A DNA stretch of 64,000 nt from JAADJA01 sp963840975 (GTDB taxonomy: Bacteria; Bacteroidota; Bacteroidia; Bacteroidales; JAADJA01): positions 62,001 to 126,000 of the forward strand of contig CAWJBC010000006.1 in the NCBI GenBank assembly GCA_963840975.1. Direction: 5' to 3'. The notes beneath the pieces were generated by a model, which saw nothing but the letters and a program-made list of their open reading frames with translations, searched no databases and had not been told where the DNA came from. A program made the translations under genes and the position numbers. How positions within the stretch are numbered: position 1 is the stretch's first letter; every line of letters begins with the position of its first letter. Below are positions 36,235 to 44,486 of the stretch, piece after piece.

Positions 36235-36495
36235 TTATAGCGCGTTTTTATTTCTGTCCGTAATATTTACTAATTTGTCTGTCTTTTGATTATTATCGTG
36301 ACTCATTGCTTTAATTGTCAAAACAGTACCAACTCTAAATCCCAATAAAGCCCAAAATAAGTAACTCATTATTGTCGGAATATAATTGTCAAGAAGGTAA
36401 TAGTAAGCTAAGATTATAAGAAAGTAAACCCAGAATAAATACTTAGAAATAATATTTATTCGCTTAATGAAAAACTGTCCAAAATTAATATTCAT
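36235..36495 (-). CDS. Small two-helix membrane protein in a cassette-like unit
   Basis: An 86-residue protein starts at ATG 36495 (MNINFGQFFIKR). A longer frame to 36567 exists but overlaps the upstream gene. It has two predicted membrane helices (about 20-40 and 45-65) and a polar C-terminal tail. The start overlaps the stop of the previous small gene by ATGA, so translation is coupled. The last codons and stop lie within an AACGCGCTATAAC boundary motif. No family was recognised, and the region is clearly more AT-rich than the flanking housekeeping genes. Confidence 0.6.
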   Translation of the reverse strand: MNINFGQFFIKRINIISKYLFWVYFLIILAYYYLLDNYIPTIMSYLFWALLGFRVGTVLTIKAMSHDNNQKTDKLVNITDRNKNAL

Positions 36496-36668
36496 TTGTC
36501 TTTTCTCAATTTTGTCATAATCTCCAGAATTACAATTAAAGTCAATAAAACTCCAGATACAATCCATGTAGAATTTGCTATTGTCAGAGGCAAGTCCTTT
36601 TTAATAAAAATGATAACAATCAATAAGATAAACCCCAAAATGTAAATGATATTCTTAAGTCGTTGCAT
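36492..36668 (-). CDS. Very small two-helix membrane protein in a cassette-like unit
   Basis: A 58-residue protein starts at ATG 36668 (MQRLKNI); an alternative start at 36686 would add six residues. Two hydrophobic helices (about 6-22 and 32-51) fill almost the whole chain. It is coupled by an ATGA overlap to the following small membrane protein. The pair could form a two-component membrane module, for example an immunity or toxin-antitoxin-like unit, but no motif proves this. Confidence 0.55.
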   Translation of the reverse strand: MQRLKNIIYILGFILLIVIIFIKKDLPLTIANSTWIVSGVLLTLIVILEIMTKLRKDK

Positions 36669-36726
36669 AATCAATTTGTCAGTCAACTTAGTTAATGTTT
36701 ATAAGTATCATTCATTGTTAGTTGAT

Positions 36727-36878
36727 GTTTTTAAAATGCGCTATAACGTATAGGCGATATGGCCAGTTGGCGCTTCTCTTGCAGGATGCTTCTTAATTTG
36801 TATTTTTTTAATTTTTTCACTTCTTTGTCTTGATGAACGTAACGCGCCAATTGGCTATGATTGAGTGTTGGCTAGCGT
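36727..36878 (-). repeat. attC-like imperfect palindrome and cassette boundary
   Basis: On the minus strand, ATCATAGCCAATTGGCGC (36861-36844) and GCGCCAACTGGCCATAT (36773-36757) form a long imperfect stem around a 70-base AT-rich loop. Outside them, AACGCTA (36877-36871) and TATAGCG (36745-36739) extend the pairing, and a GTT lies at the outer right end (36747-36745). This is the general shape of an integron attC site (paired outer core sites, paired inner arms, variable loop). The strict GTTRRRY core is not matched, so the call is tentative. Confidence 0.45.
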
Positions 36879-37868
36879 TTTTATGTTTTGTAAATGTCTA
36901 TTATAATTTTTCGATTTCATAATTTTTAAAAGAATCCCTGAATCTCCAGAAACAATCTCTCTTGACGAATTTTCTATCGTCCTTTTCTTTAACTCCTTAT
37001 ATTGGAAATAAGTAATCCCTTTCTGAGTTACACAAATATTTTTCTCATTCACTTTCTTTTTTAAATCAATTTCCAATAATAAATCAGGAGCAAGGGGTAA
37101 AAATATTTGAAAAGGTCTTATTAACGTAGGATTATCTGATAAAGGAAGTTTGTTTTCTTTCAACTTATATAAAATCCATTTCGATGATAAAAAAGGGAAA
37201 ATTAGTTTTAAAAGCATTTTTTGATCAGAAAAGGCATGTTTCATTTCTAGAAACATTTCGAACTTTGCTAAATTCCTTGTCTGAAAAAAATGAGTTGCAA
37301 AATTAAGTTCATTATGATTTCGAATAATTTGGAAAAAAATAAAAAACGAAATGAATGTTTTGTCTTTTATGTCTTCTATTTTACGATTGATAATCACTTT
37401 TTCAAGACTTGGATTCACACAATTCTCCATTCCTGTAAAATGATTTTCGAAGTCTAAATATAAATCTTCTGGGTTTTTATCATAATATTTTTTAAGTTCA
37501 TCATATTGTTCTGGAAGAGCTCGTTGACAATAATCAAGTGCATTTTCTTTAGTAAGATCAGCTAATCCGGCACCCTTATCAAAGAAAACATTCTCTGTTT
37601 TCTGAAGAATTATTTTATTACTCTTTAGATTTAGAGAACAGATTTGTACGTCTCTTGGTTTTGTTAAATTGTTAAAACCTTTTCTTTTACCTTCTAAATA
37701 TTCATTATTCCAAAACGCAGTCCAAAAACAAGGATTATAATGATTTTTTTTAGTTAGATTCAATTGATGAAATTTTCGTTTATTTAAATTCTTGCCGACT
37801 AGTTTATATCGTAACTTTATTGATGATAATCTACCGTAACAGGATAAATTGTTTTCAAAATGCTGCAT
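36855..37868 (-). CDS. DUF4238 family protein in a cassette-like unit
   Basis: The 337-residue protein carries the DUF4238 opening motif KKNHYNPCFWTAFWNNE near residue 40, followed by helical sequence with QIIRNHNEL and FFQTR segments; no membrane helix or signal peptide is seen. DUF4238 proteins are uncharacterised and common in accessory DNA and possible defence contexts. The start codon at 37868 lies inside the boundary motif GTTATGC, and the stop lies inside the attC-like palindrome, so the gene fills the whole cassette. A later alternative start cannot be excluded. AT-rich relative to neighbours. Confidence 0.72.
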   Translation of the reverse strand: MQHFENNLSCYGRLSSIKLRYKLVGKNLNKRKFHQLNLTKKNHYNPCFWTAFWNNEYLEGKRKGFNNLTKPRDVQICSLNLKSNKIILQKTENVFFDKGAGLADLTKENALDYCQRALPEQYDELKKYYDKNPEDLYLDFENHFTGMENCVNPSLEKVIINRKIEDIKDKTFISFFIFFQIIRNHNELNFATHFFQTRNLAKFEMFLEMKHAFSDQKMLLKLIFPFLSSKWILYKLKENKLPLSDNPTLIRPFQIFLPLAPDLLLEIDLKKKVNEKNICVTQKGITYFQYKELKKRTIENSSREIVSGDSGILLKIMKSKNYNRHLQNIKTLANTQS

Positions 37869-37871
37869 AAC
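37851..37871 (-). repeat. Second copy of the cassette boundary motif
   Basis: On the minus strand this 21-base segment starts GTTAT and contains GCATTTT followed by GAAAAC. It matches the boundary at 36747-36727 at 17 of 21 positions. Each copy precedes one gene unit. Confidence 0.5.
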
Positions 37872-38047
37872 TTCTAAGCGTTTTCTCCTTTTCCCCCCAA
37901 TCCCAGATTCAAAGATAGGGAAATATTTAGTAGTTAGTACAGAGTAGTTAGTAGTTAGAGGGAAAAGTGGAAATTGGAAATTGAGGGGCGCTTAACCTGT
38001 CACCAGTCTGCTGCGGTGGAGGCTCATTTTCTAATTTTTCCTAAATA

Positions 38048-38077
38048 AAAAAGGACAGCTAACCGGCCGTCCTTTTT
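38048..38077 (-). terminator. Rho-independent terminator of the rplM-rpsI-rpsB-tsf operon
   Basis: AAAAAGGAC and GTCCTTTTT form a 9-bp stem around a 12-base segment, with a T-run on the minus strand, 21 bases after the tsf stop. Confidence 0.85.
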
Positions 38078-38097
38078 CAATAATAATATTGATAACC

Positions 38098-38928
38098 TTA
38101 TGCTCCCAGCATCAACCTGCGGAATCCAACAACTTTCAAATCAGCGTCAACCTGTTTGATAAACTGGCCGACCGTTAATTTGTTATCCCTCACAAAATCC
38201 TGGTTGAGCAGGGTATTTTCCTTATAAAACTTATTCAGTTTGCCCATCGCGATTTTTTCAAGCATGTTCTCCGGTTTCCCTTCCTGACGTGCCTGGTCCA
38301 TCCCGATCTCAATTTCTTTATCAATAATTTCCTTTGGTACATCCGACGAATCAACTGCAACCGGACTCATGGCAGCTACCTGCATGGCAAGCTGGTGACC
38401 AACATCGTTTGCACTGTCGGCTTTATTCAATCCCAATATAGTTGCAAGCCTGTTTCCCTGGTGGTTGTAAGCAAAAACCTTAGCGGCTTCAATGAATTCG
38501 TATTTCGCAAGGTCCATCTTTTCACCTGTTTTACCAATCAGATCAGTAACGCCATCCATCAGTTTCCTGCCGTTCCAGTCAAGATTTTTAAATTCATCAA
38601 GCGACTTTGGCTTGTGAGCAAGTGCCAATTCCAATGCGGTTTTTGCAAAACCAATAAATTCGGTATTCTTAGCCACGAAATCGGTCTCGCAATTCAAAAT
38701 GAGAACTGCTGCAAACGTGTGGTCTGCATTTGTATCAGCCAGAACTATACCTTCATTCGCTTCTTTATCCGCTCTTTTGCTGGCTACTTTCTGTCCTTTT
38801 TTCCTGAGAATATCAATTGCTTTATCATAATCTCCTTCTGCCTCTATCAGCGCTGCTTTGCAATCCATCATGCCGGCGCCGGTCATTTGCCTGAGTTTAT
38901 TAACTTCTGCTGCTGTAATATTTGCCAT
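38098..38928 (-). CDS. tsf: Translation elongation factor Ts
   Basis: The 276-residue guanine-nucleotide exchange factor for EF-Tu has the N-terminal UBA-like domain with LRQMTGAGMMDCKAALIEAEGD (about 11-32), KKGQKVASKRADKEANEG, and LNCETDFVAKNTEF. The length is normal. It is the last gene of the ribosomal protein operon, 50 bases after rpsB, and a terminator follows. Confidence 0.98.
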   Translation of the reverse strand: MANITAAEVNKLRQMTGAGMMDCKAALIEAEGDYDKAIDILRKKGQKVASKRADKEANEGIVLADTNADHTFAAVLILNCETDFVAKNTEFIGFAKTALELALAHKPKSLDEFKNLDWNGRKLMDGVTDLIGKTGEKMDLAKYEFIEAAKVFAYNHQGNRLATILGLNKADSANDVGHQLAMQVAAMSPVAVDSSDVPKEIIDKEIEIGMDQARQEGKPENMLEKIAMGKLNKFYKENTLLNQDFVRDNKLTVGQFIKQVDADLKVVGFRRLMLGA

Positions 38929-38978
38929 TTCTCTATGATTATTATCCCTTTGTCGAGGAATAGTTAATGATTCCGTTC

Positions 38979-39905
38979 TTATTTATTCAGAGGTTTCTTT
39001 GTCGGTTTGGTAACGATTTTCCTTGGGCGTTTACCGGTTTTATCTGCTTCTTCTTCCCCTGAATCGTCCATGCTCTTCACCTTTATCCTGGCTAATTTCT
39101 TCGCTTTTTCAATGGCTTCGTCTTCGTCTTCCTCTGCCTGCTCAACTGACTCCGCCTTTACCCTGATCATTTCATCCTGCTCTTCCTTCTCTTCCAGGTC
39201 TCTCTTATCCTTATCCAACTTTCTTTCCATTAAGCCATCTTCAATCGCCTGCACCATAGCGCCCACGATGAGGTCAATGGATTTTGAAGCGTCATCATTG
39301 GCCGGGATCGGAAAGTCAACCTTGGTAGGATCTGAATTGGTATCTACGATAGCAAAAGTTGGGATATTCAGTTTTTTTGCTTCTGCAATTGCAATGTGCT
39401 CCTTTAAAATATCAACCACAAAAATTGCAGATGGAAGCCTGTTCAAATCAGCAATACTTCCCAATTGTTTCTCCAATTTAGCCCTTTCGCGCTGAATCTG
39501 GAGACGTTCTCTTTTGGATAAATTCCTGTAGGAATTGTTTTCCATCATTTTATCAATGGAAGCCATTTTGCGCACAGCTTTACGGATGGTGGCGAAATTG
39601 GTAAGCATCCCGCCGGGCCAGCGCTCAGTTACATAAGGCATTCCTACCCTTTTAACATGATTGGCGACAATTTCCTTAGCCTGCTTTTTGGTTGCAACAA
39701 ACAGGATTTTCTTCCCTGATTTGGCTATCTGTTTAATACCTGAGGCAGCCTCTTCAATTTTTGCCGCCGTTTTGTAAAGATCAATAATGTGAATGCCATT
39801 GCGCTCCATAAAAATATAGGGAGCCATGTTTGGATTCCATTTTCTTTTAAGGTGGCCAAAATGCACACCAGCTTCTAATAATTCGTTGAAATTTGTAATT
39901 GACAT
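38979..39905 (-). CDS. rpsB: Small ribosomal subunit protein uS2
   Basis: The 308-residue protein shows LLEAGVHFGHLKRKWNPNMAPYIF (about 9-32), VATKKQAKEIV, YVTERWPGGMLTNFATI and FVVDILKEHIAIAEA. The first 230 residues are standard S2; the C-terminal 75 are an acidic/basic, probably disordered extension (EEKEEQDEMIRVKAESVEQAEEDEDE...), a feature seen in many Bacteroidota S2 proteins. Co-transcribed with rpsI upstream and tsf downstream. Confidence 0.98.
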   Translation of the reverse strand: MSITNFNELLEAGVHFGHLKRKWNPNMAPYIFMERNGIHIIDLYKTAAKIEEAASGIKQIAKSGKKILFVATKKQAKEIVANHVKRVGMPYVTERWPGGMLTNFATIRKAVRKMASIDKMMENNSYRNLSKRERLQIQRERAKLEKQLGSIADLNRLPSAIFVVDILKEHIAIAEAKKLNIPTFAIVDTNSDPTKVDFPIPANDDASKSIDLIVGAMVQAIEDGLMERKLDKDKRDLEEKEEQDEMIRVKAESVEQAEEDEDEAIEKAKKLARIKVKSMDDSGEEEADKTGKRPRKIVTKPTKKPLNK

Positions 39906-40005
39906 GTGATTTATGTTTACGTTCTGTTAATAATGCAATTGCTGAGTAGTCGCGATAAACCCGAGTCTCAGCAATTTAGATGCTAAACATTCTATAAAAG
40001 AATCT

Positions 40006-40392
40006 CTATCGTTTGCTGAACTGGAATTTCTTCCGTGCCTTTTTCTGACCGAATTTTTTCCGTTCCACCATACGCGGGTCTCTTCTGAGCAGTCCTTTTG
40101 CTTTGAGCGGCGGACGGTATTCGGGATTGATCTCGATAAGCGCTTTGGATATAGCCAATCGTAAAGCCTCAGCCTGCCCGGTGATTCCACCGCCGTCGAG
40201 GTTTACATGGATATCATATTTCCCTTCATTCTGGGTGATATCGAGAGGTTGGTTGACAATATATTGTAAAGTGGCTACCGTGAAATATTCTTTATAATCT
40301 CTTTTGTTAACGGTAATCTTACCGGTGCCTTCTTTTAAATGTACACGTGCAACGGCGGTTTTTCTTCTTCCTGATGTAGTGATTACGTTCAT
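40006..40392 (-). CDS. rpsI: Small ribosomal subunit protein uS9
   Basis: The 128-residue protein starts MNVITTSGRRKTAVARVHL and ends with the basic tail LLRRDPRMVERKKFGQKKARKKFQFSKR, whose final residues reach the ribosomal P site. GGGITGQAEALRLAISKAL is also typical. It lies 6 bases after rplM, the usual pair. Confidence 0.98.
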   Translation of the reverse strand: MNVITTSGRRKTAVARVHLKEGTGKITVNKRDYKEYFTVATLQYIVNQPLDITQNEGKYDIHVNLDGGGITGQAEALRLAISKALIEINPEYRPPLKAKGLLRRDPRMVERKKFGQKKARKKFQFSKR

Positions 40393-40398
40393 TATCTG

Positions 40399-40854
40399 TT
40401 ATTTGATTTTTGTCAAGTCAATGGTTTTCGGTTTCTGTGCTTCGTGCGGGTGCTCGCCTCCGGTATAAACGTGAAGGTTTCTGAACAAGGCATCTCCGAG
40501 CTTATTCTTTGGCAACATTCCCTTAATTGCCATTTCAAGGATATCATTCGGTTTTTTAACAAGCAATTCCCTTGGAGTCCTTATCCTCTGTCCGCCCGGG
40601 TATCCCGTATGCCTGACATATTCCTTCTTTTCCATTTTATTGCCGGTAAACTTAACTTTCTCGGCATTGATAATAATTACGTTGTCGCCGCAATCAACAT
40701 GAGGAGTGAAATTGGTTTTAAATTTTCCTCTCAAGAACTTAGCGGCAATCGAAGAAAGCCTTCCTACCACCTGGTCCTGAGCATCAATCAGTACCCACTC
40801 CTTGTTTACTGTTTCTTTATTAGCGCTAACTGTTCTGTAGCTTAAAGTATCCAT
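40399..40854 (-). CDS. rplM: Large ribosomal subunit protein uL13
   Basis: The 151-residue protein shows NKEWVLIDAQDQVVGRLSSIAAKFLRGK, VIIINAEKVKFTGNKMEKKEYVRHTGYPGG and GMLPKNKLGDALFRNLHVYTGGEHPH. The start is ATG 40854 (MDTLSYRTVSANK); the open frame upstream to 40905 is not coding, because the predicted promoter -7 box occupies 40903-40910. It is the first gene of the operon. Confidence 0.97.
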   Translation of the reverse strand: MDTLSYRTVSANKETVNKEWVLIDAQDQVVGRLSSIAAKFLRGKFKTNFTPHVDCGDNVIIINAEKVKFTGNKMEKKEYVRHTGYPGGQRIRTPRELLVKKPNDILEMAIKGMLPKNKLGDALFRNLHVYTGGEHPHEAQKPKTIDLTKIK

Positions 40855-40902
40855 CTGAATCGTATTACTTGTTTGACAATTCGCCTTTCGAAAATTGGGC
40901 TG

Positions 40903-40934
40903 CAAAAGTAGAATTAATTTTATTAGATTACAAA
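40903..40934 (-). promoter_or_regulatory. Promoter of the rplM-rpsI-rpsB-tsf operon
   Basis: The minus strand reads TTTG (40934-40931), a 20-base spacer, and TACTTTTG (40910-40903). This is a near-perfect Bacteroidota -33/-7 pair. Expected leader about 43 bases. Confidence 0.75.
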
Positions 40935-41024
40935 ATTTGTAGAAAAGATTTTTTTATTCGGGTTTTCAGCTATTTATAATAAATTTGTTTGAAGATAGTT
41001 TTCCTGTAAATCCTGCAGTTGCAA

Positions 41025-41756
41025 ATGTATCATAAAAACACAACAAAAATTTTCATTTTTCTCGCCATCTTTTCAATCGCTATGGGCTACCTCGAAAGCG
41101 CTGTGGTGGTTTATTTAAGGATGATCTATTATCCCGAAGGGTTTGAGTTTCCGCTAAAAGCCATCAATGAGCATACTGCCATCGTAGAAATTCTTCGCGA
41201 AGCTGCAACATTAATTATGTTGGTAACTGCTGGTATCATGGTGGGAAGAACACGAACCGAAAGGTTTGGTTTTTTTCTGTATTGCTTTGCTGTGTGGGAT
41301 ATTTTCTATTATGTATCTCTAAAATTGTTAATCGGCTGGCCCGAATCGCTGCTGACCTGGGATATTCTATTTCTCATCCCCGTTACCTGGGTTGGCCCTG
41401 TGATAGCGCCGGTAATCAATTCACTGACAATGATACTCCTTGCGCTTTTCATCAGCTACTTTACTGATAAGAACATATCAACCAAAATTAAAACCCGGGA
41501 ATGGGCTTTACTGATCATTGGTTCCCTGGTGCTAATTATTTCCTACACCCTCGATTATGTGAATTTCATGCTTAAAACTTTCAATTTTTCTGATTTTCTG
41601 GATCTGTCGCAGCAATCTGCCTTGCTTAAAATTGCGGGAGGCTATATTCCCCAATCTTATCCCTGGTTGATTTTTATTGCAGGTGAAATTTTGTTGGTTT
41701 TCAGCATAATTTCATTTATAGTAAGGAATAGAGCAATGTTGAAAACCGGAAAATAG
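41025..41756 (+). CDS. Multi-pass membrane protein of unknown function
   Basis: The 243-residue protein has about six to seven hydrophobic helices (for example FIFLAIFSIAMGYLESAVVVYL at the N-terminus, ATLIMLVTAGIMVG, FGFFLYCFAVWDIFYYVSL, IAPVINSLTMILLALFISYF, WALLIIGSLVLIISYTL, PWLIFIAGEILLVFSIISFIV). Charged residues inside helices (E in GYLESAVV, D in FAVWDIF) might line a path. No family was recognised. ATG 41025 is preferred to a TTG two codons earlier. It is divergent from rplM and converges on frr. Confidence 0.75.
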   Translation: MYHKNTTKIFIFLAIFSIAMGYLESAVVVYLRMIYYPEGFEFPLKAINEHTAIVEILREAATLIMLVTAGIMVGRTRTERFGFFLYCFAVWDIFYYVSLKLLIGWPESLLTWDILFLIPVTWVGPVIAPVINSLTMILLALFISYFTDKNISTKIKTREWALLIIGSLVLIISYTLDYVNFMLKTFNFSDFLDLSQQSALLKIAGGYIPQSYPWLIFIAGEILLVFSIISFIVRNRAMLKTGK

Positions 41757-41863
41757 CTTCTCTGTCTGGTAAAATAATATGGATTACCGTCGGGTATTTA
41801 TTTCTACAGCCTCGAAGTTAATGGGCAAATCAGCAACTCTAAGAAAATGACTTTGATCAAATG

Positions 41864-41899
41864 AAAAAAACCTGCCAGGTTATACTCATCCCAACAGGT
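41864..41899 (-). terminator. Probable terminator of the pyrH-frr transcript
   Basis: On the minus strand ACCTG and CAGGT, with an inner GG/CC pairing, form a hairpin followed by a run of seven T. It lies about 50 bases after the frr stop. Confidence 0.55.
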
Positions 41900-41950
41900 C
41901 TAATATCTAATGTCTAAAATCTAATTACTTGTCTCTTACATCTCTTCCCG

Positions 41951-42514
41951 CTAAATCGTCATAATATCCTTCTCCTTGGTTTCGGTAATTTTATCAACTT
42001 TGTCAATATAATCGGCAGTCAGCTTCTGAACATCTTCCTGAAGCCTTTTTACATCATCTTCCGAAATGCCTTCTTTTTCAAGCTTTTTTGCTTCATCATT
42101 GGCAGTACGACGGATATTCCTGATCCCGACTTTGGAGTTTTCGGCTTCTGCTTTGGCTTGTTTTACAAGGTCACGTCTTCGCTCTTCAGTAACCGAAGGA
42201 ACGATAATTCTCAAAACTTCGCCTTCATTCTTAGGGTTAAAGCCAAGGTTAGCCGCCATAATAGCCTTTTCAATAAGGCCAATGACGCTTTTATCCCAGG
42301 GCTGAACAATGATCTGCCGCGGATCGGGGGAGGTGATATTGGCTGTTTGACTGATAGGCGTGTGAACACCGTAATAATCAATAGCAACGCCATCAAGCAT
42401 TGCAGGACTCGCCTTACCCGCCCTGATGCTTTGCAATTCTTTTTCGAAATGGGATACTGCCTTGCTCATTCCCTCATTGGCAACATCGTAAACAAACTGA
42501 CATTCTTCGACCAT
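41951..42514 (-). CDS. frr: Ribosome recycling factor
   Basis: The 187-residue protein shows FEKELQSIRAGKASPAMLDGVAIDYYG, ITSPDPRQIIVQPWDKSVI, LGFNPKNEGEVLRIIVPSVTEERRRDLVKQ and a C-terminal helical segment with KVDKITETKEKDIMTI. It splits post-termination ribosomes with EF-G. It follows pyrH by 53 bases, the near-universal pairing. Confidence 0.98.
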   Translation of the reverse strand: MVEECQFVYDVANEGMSKAVSHFEKELQSIRAGKASPAMLDGVAIDYYGVHTPISQTANITSPDPRQIIVQPWDKSVIGLIEKAIMAANLGFNPKNEGEVLRIIVPSVTEERRRDLVKQAKAEAENSKVGIRNIRRTANDEAKKLEKEGISEDDVKRLQEDVQKLTADYIDKVDKITETKEKDIMTI

Positions 42515-42567
42515 AATACTGACTTTTTTGTTCAGCGCAAATTTAATACTTTTCCAAAAACCGAAAA

Positions 42568-43284
42568 TTATCTCGCCAAAGGTGAGACCAAAGTACCAAT
42601 CTCTTCCCCTTCCAGCAATTTTTTCAGGTTACCTTTCTGATTCATATCAAAAACAATGATGGGAAGATTGTTTTCCCGGCACATTGTAAATGCAGTTAAA
42701 TCCATTATTTTCAGTTGCTTTTGATAAGCCTCTTCAAAAGAAAGGGTTTTATATTTCACTGCCGTCTTGTCTTTTTCAGGGTCGGCTGTGTAAACTCCAT
42801 CCACACGGGTACCTTTCAGGAAAACATCAGCCTTGATCTCAACTCCTCGCAAAACGGAGGCTGTGTCGGTAGTGAAATAAGGATTCCCGGTTCCACCGGC
42901 TATGATTACAACCTTTCCGCCCTCCAAATATTCAATGGCTTTGCGGCGACTCATCAACTCCGAAACCGGTCCTATCTGAAACCCTGAAAGCAAAGCGGTT
43001 CTTAATCCGGTTTTTTCAACGGCTGCCTGCAATGCCATGCTGTTAATTACAGTAGCCAACATGCCCATATAATCACCCTGAACGCGATCCATGCCAAGGC
43101 TTGCACCCTGCAACCCCCTGTAAATGTTCCCGCCGCCGATCACGATTGCCACCTGCACGCCCAATTCAGTAGCCTGTTTGATTTCATTGGCATAATCTGC
43201 GAGCCGTTGCGGGTCAATTCCGTAATTTTGTTTGCCCATTAGCGCTTCACCGCTAAGCTTTAACAATACTCTCCTGTATTTCAT
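42568..43284 (-). CDS. pyrH: UMP kinase
   Basis: The 238-residue amino-acid-kinase-fold enzyme phosphorylates UMP to UDP. Motifs: RVLLKLSGEALMG at the N-terminus, VIGGGNIYRG, GDYMGMLATVINSMALQ, GGTGNPYFTTDTASVLRG and DLTAFTMCRENNLPIIVFDMN. ATG 43284 (MKYRRVLLKL) is the standard start; the open frame extending to 43425 crosses a palindrome and has no homologous sequence. It is followed by frr. Confidence 0.97.
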   Translation of the reverse strand: MKYRRVLLKLSGEALMGKQNYGIDPQRLADYANEIKQATELGVQVAIVIGGGNIYRGLQGASLGMDRVQGDYMGMLATVINSMALQAAVEKTGLRTALLSGFQIGPVSELMSRRKAIEYLEGGKVVIIAGGTGNPYFTTDTASVLRGVEIKADVFLKGTRVDGVYTADPEKDKTAVKYKTLSFEEAYQKQLKIMDLTAFTMCRENNLPIIVFDMNQKGNLKKLLEGEEIGTLVSPLAR

Positions 43285-43363
43285 CTTATTTTCTCTGTTT
43301 GAGGGATTCAAAGATAATTCTTTTTTGAAATTGGATTTTGGATTTTGGATTGACATCCCCCTA

Positions 43364-43379
43364 CCCCCTTCAAAGGGGG
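43364..43379. repeat. Short perfect palindrome between pyrH and the radical SAM gene
   Basis: CCCCCTT and AAGGGGG form 7-bp arms around a 2-base centre. Similar CCCCCTTCAAAGGGGG elements are scattered in Bacteroidota intergenic DNA. The neighbouring sequence also has short GGATTTT direct repeats. Confidence 0.7.
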
Positions 43380-43394
43380 AATTGAACCTTGAAC

Positions 43395-44402
43395 CTACTT
43401 CATTCCTTCGGTACAATTCCTGCAAATATCTATTTGCTTCCTTGTAGTGAACACCCTCGTACGGAAATCGTTATAGGCTTTACCTCGCCAGACTTCTTTG
43501 AATGGAATTTCTTTCAGGTCGCCCATCCGGTAATCGGCATCCTTATCAAAACAGCAGGGAACGGTTAATCCATCCCAGGTAATTACGCATGACGACCAAA
43601 TTCGGTAACATTTATCCGGCATGGAATTTTTGAATTCATAAGTGCCATCGGGTAACTTTCGATAACGTGAATATATATCAAGTGTTGGTATGAGCGGATT
43701 ACCGTTTTTGAAATCATTAATTTGTGCAGTTTTGAATTGCAGCTCATCCACGCCCCAGTCCTTGCAAAGCCTTCTGACCTGATCGAGCTGATGCTCGTTC
43801 GATTTGAAAACAATGAATTGAACAATGATATGCGGTGTCGACGATTTCATTTCCTTTTTCCACCAGACCATATTTTGTATTCCATCCACTACCCGCTGAT
43901 AGCGACCTCCGGCACGGTAAGTCGAATATTCTTCCTGCCCGATTCCATCCAGTGAAATGATCAGCCTGTTCAACCCGGATTCGATTGTTTTCTTCGCATT
44001 TTCATCCGTAAGGTAATGACCGTTGGTAGATGTGGCTGTATAAATTTTAAACTTTCGTGCATACCTGACGAATTCAAAAAACTGCGGATTGAGATAGGGT
44101 TCACCCTGAAAGTAAAGGATCATATATAACAATTGATCTTTCAGTTGGTCAACAACCTTTTTGTAAAGCTCAAGGGTCAACATGCCTGTATTCCTCGAAA
44201 ACTGCCTTAACCCTGAAGGGCATTCCGAACAGCGTAGGTTGCAGGAAGTGGTAGGCTCAATGGAAATGCTGTATGGATTTCCCCAGTGAATGGTTTTTTT
44301 ACTCATCCGGGTGAGGCAATAACTCAAGCCGATAAGGAATATATTCCAAACCCGCTTGAAAGTAAGCCCTGCAAGCAATTGAAATCCATCTTTAAAATTC
44401 AT
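43395..44402 (-). CDS. Radical SAM/SPASM domain protein
   Basis: The 335-residue protein has the radical SAM cluster motif SCNLRCSECPSG (CX3CX2C, about residues 50-60) and a C-terminal SPASM-type cysteine set (CYRIWSSCVITWDG ... VPCCFDKDADYRMGD ... ICRNCTEG), which should bind one or two further Fe-S clusters. Such enzymes modify peptides, sugars or proteins; the substrate is unknown and no precursor peptide is obvious nearby. ATG 44402 (MNFKDG) is preferred to a TTG three codons earlier. It lies 110 bases upstream of pyrH on the same strand. Confidence 0.88.
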   Translation of the reverse strand: MNFKDGFQLLAGLTFKRVWNIFLIGLSYCLTRMSKKTIHWGNPYSISIEPTTSCNLRCSECPSGLRQFSRNTGMLTLELYKKVVDQLKDQLLYMILYFQGEPYLNPQFFEFVRYARKFKIYTATSTNGHYLTDENAKKTIESGLNRLIISLDGIGQEEYSTYRAGGRYQRVVDGIQNMVWWKKEMKSSTPHIIVQFIVFKSNEHQLDQVRRLCKDWGVDELQFKTAQINDFKNGNPLIPTLDIYSRYRKLPDGTYEFKNSMPDKCYRIWSSCVITWDGLTVPCCFDKDADYRMGDLKEIPFKEVWRGKAYNDFRTRVFTTRKQIDICRNCTEGMK

Positions 44403-44486
44403 TTTCACCAATTTCTGACGACATTACTGATTTTGTTAAACAGTTGAACTGGGGTTTAGTTTCACCGTAGTATTTTGGAACTGTGA

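Noticed and set aside
40855..40905. Longer N-terminus for rplM starting at 40905
   Set aside because: The predicted -7 promoter box lies at 40903-40910 and the extra residues do not match L13 proteins.
43285..43425. N-terminal extension of PyrH to 43425
   Set aside because: The extension crosses a short palindrome and low-complexity repeats, overlaps the upstream radical SAM gene, and UMP kinases start at MKYRRVLLKLSG.
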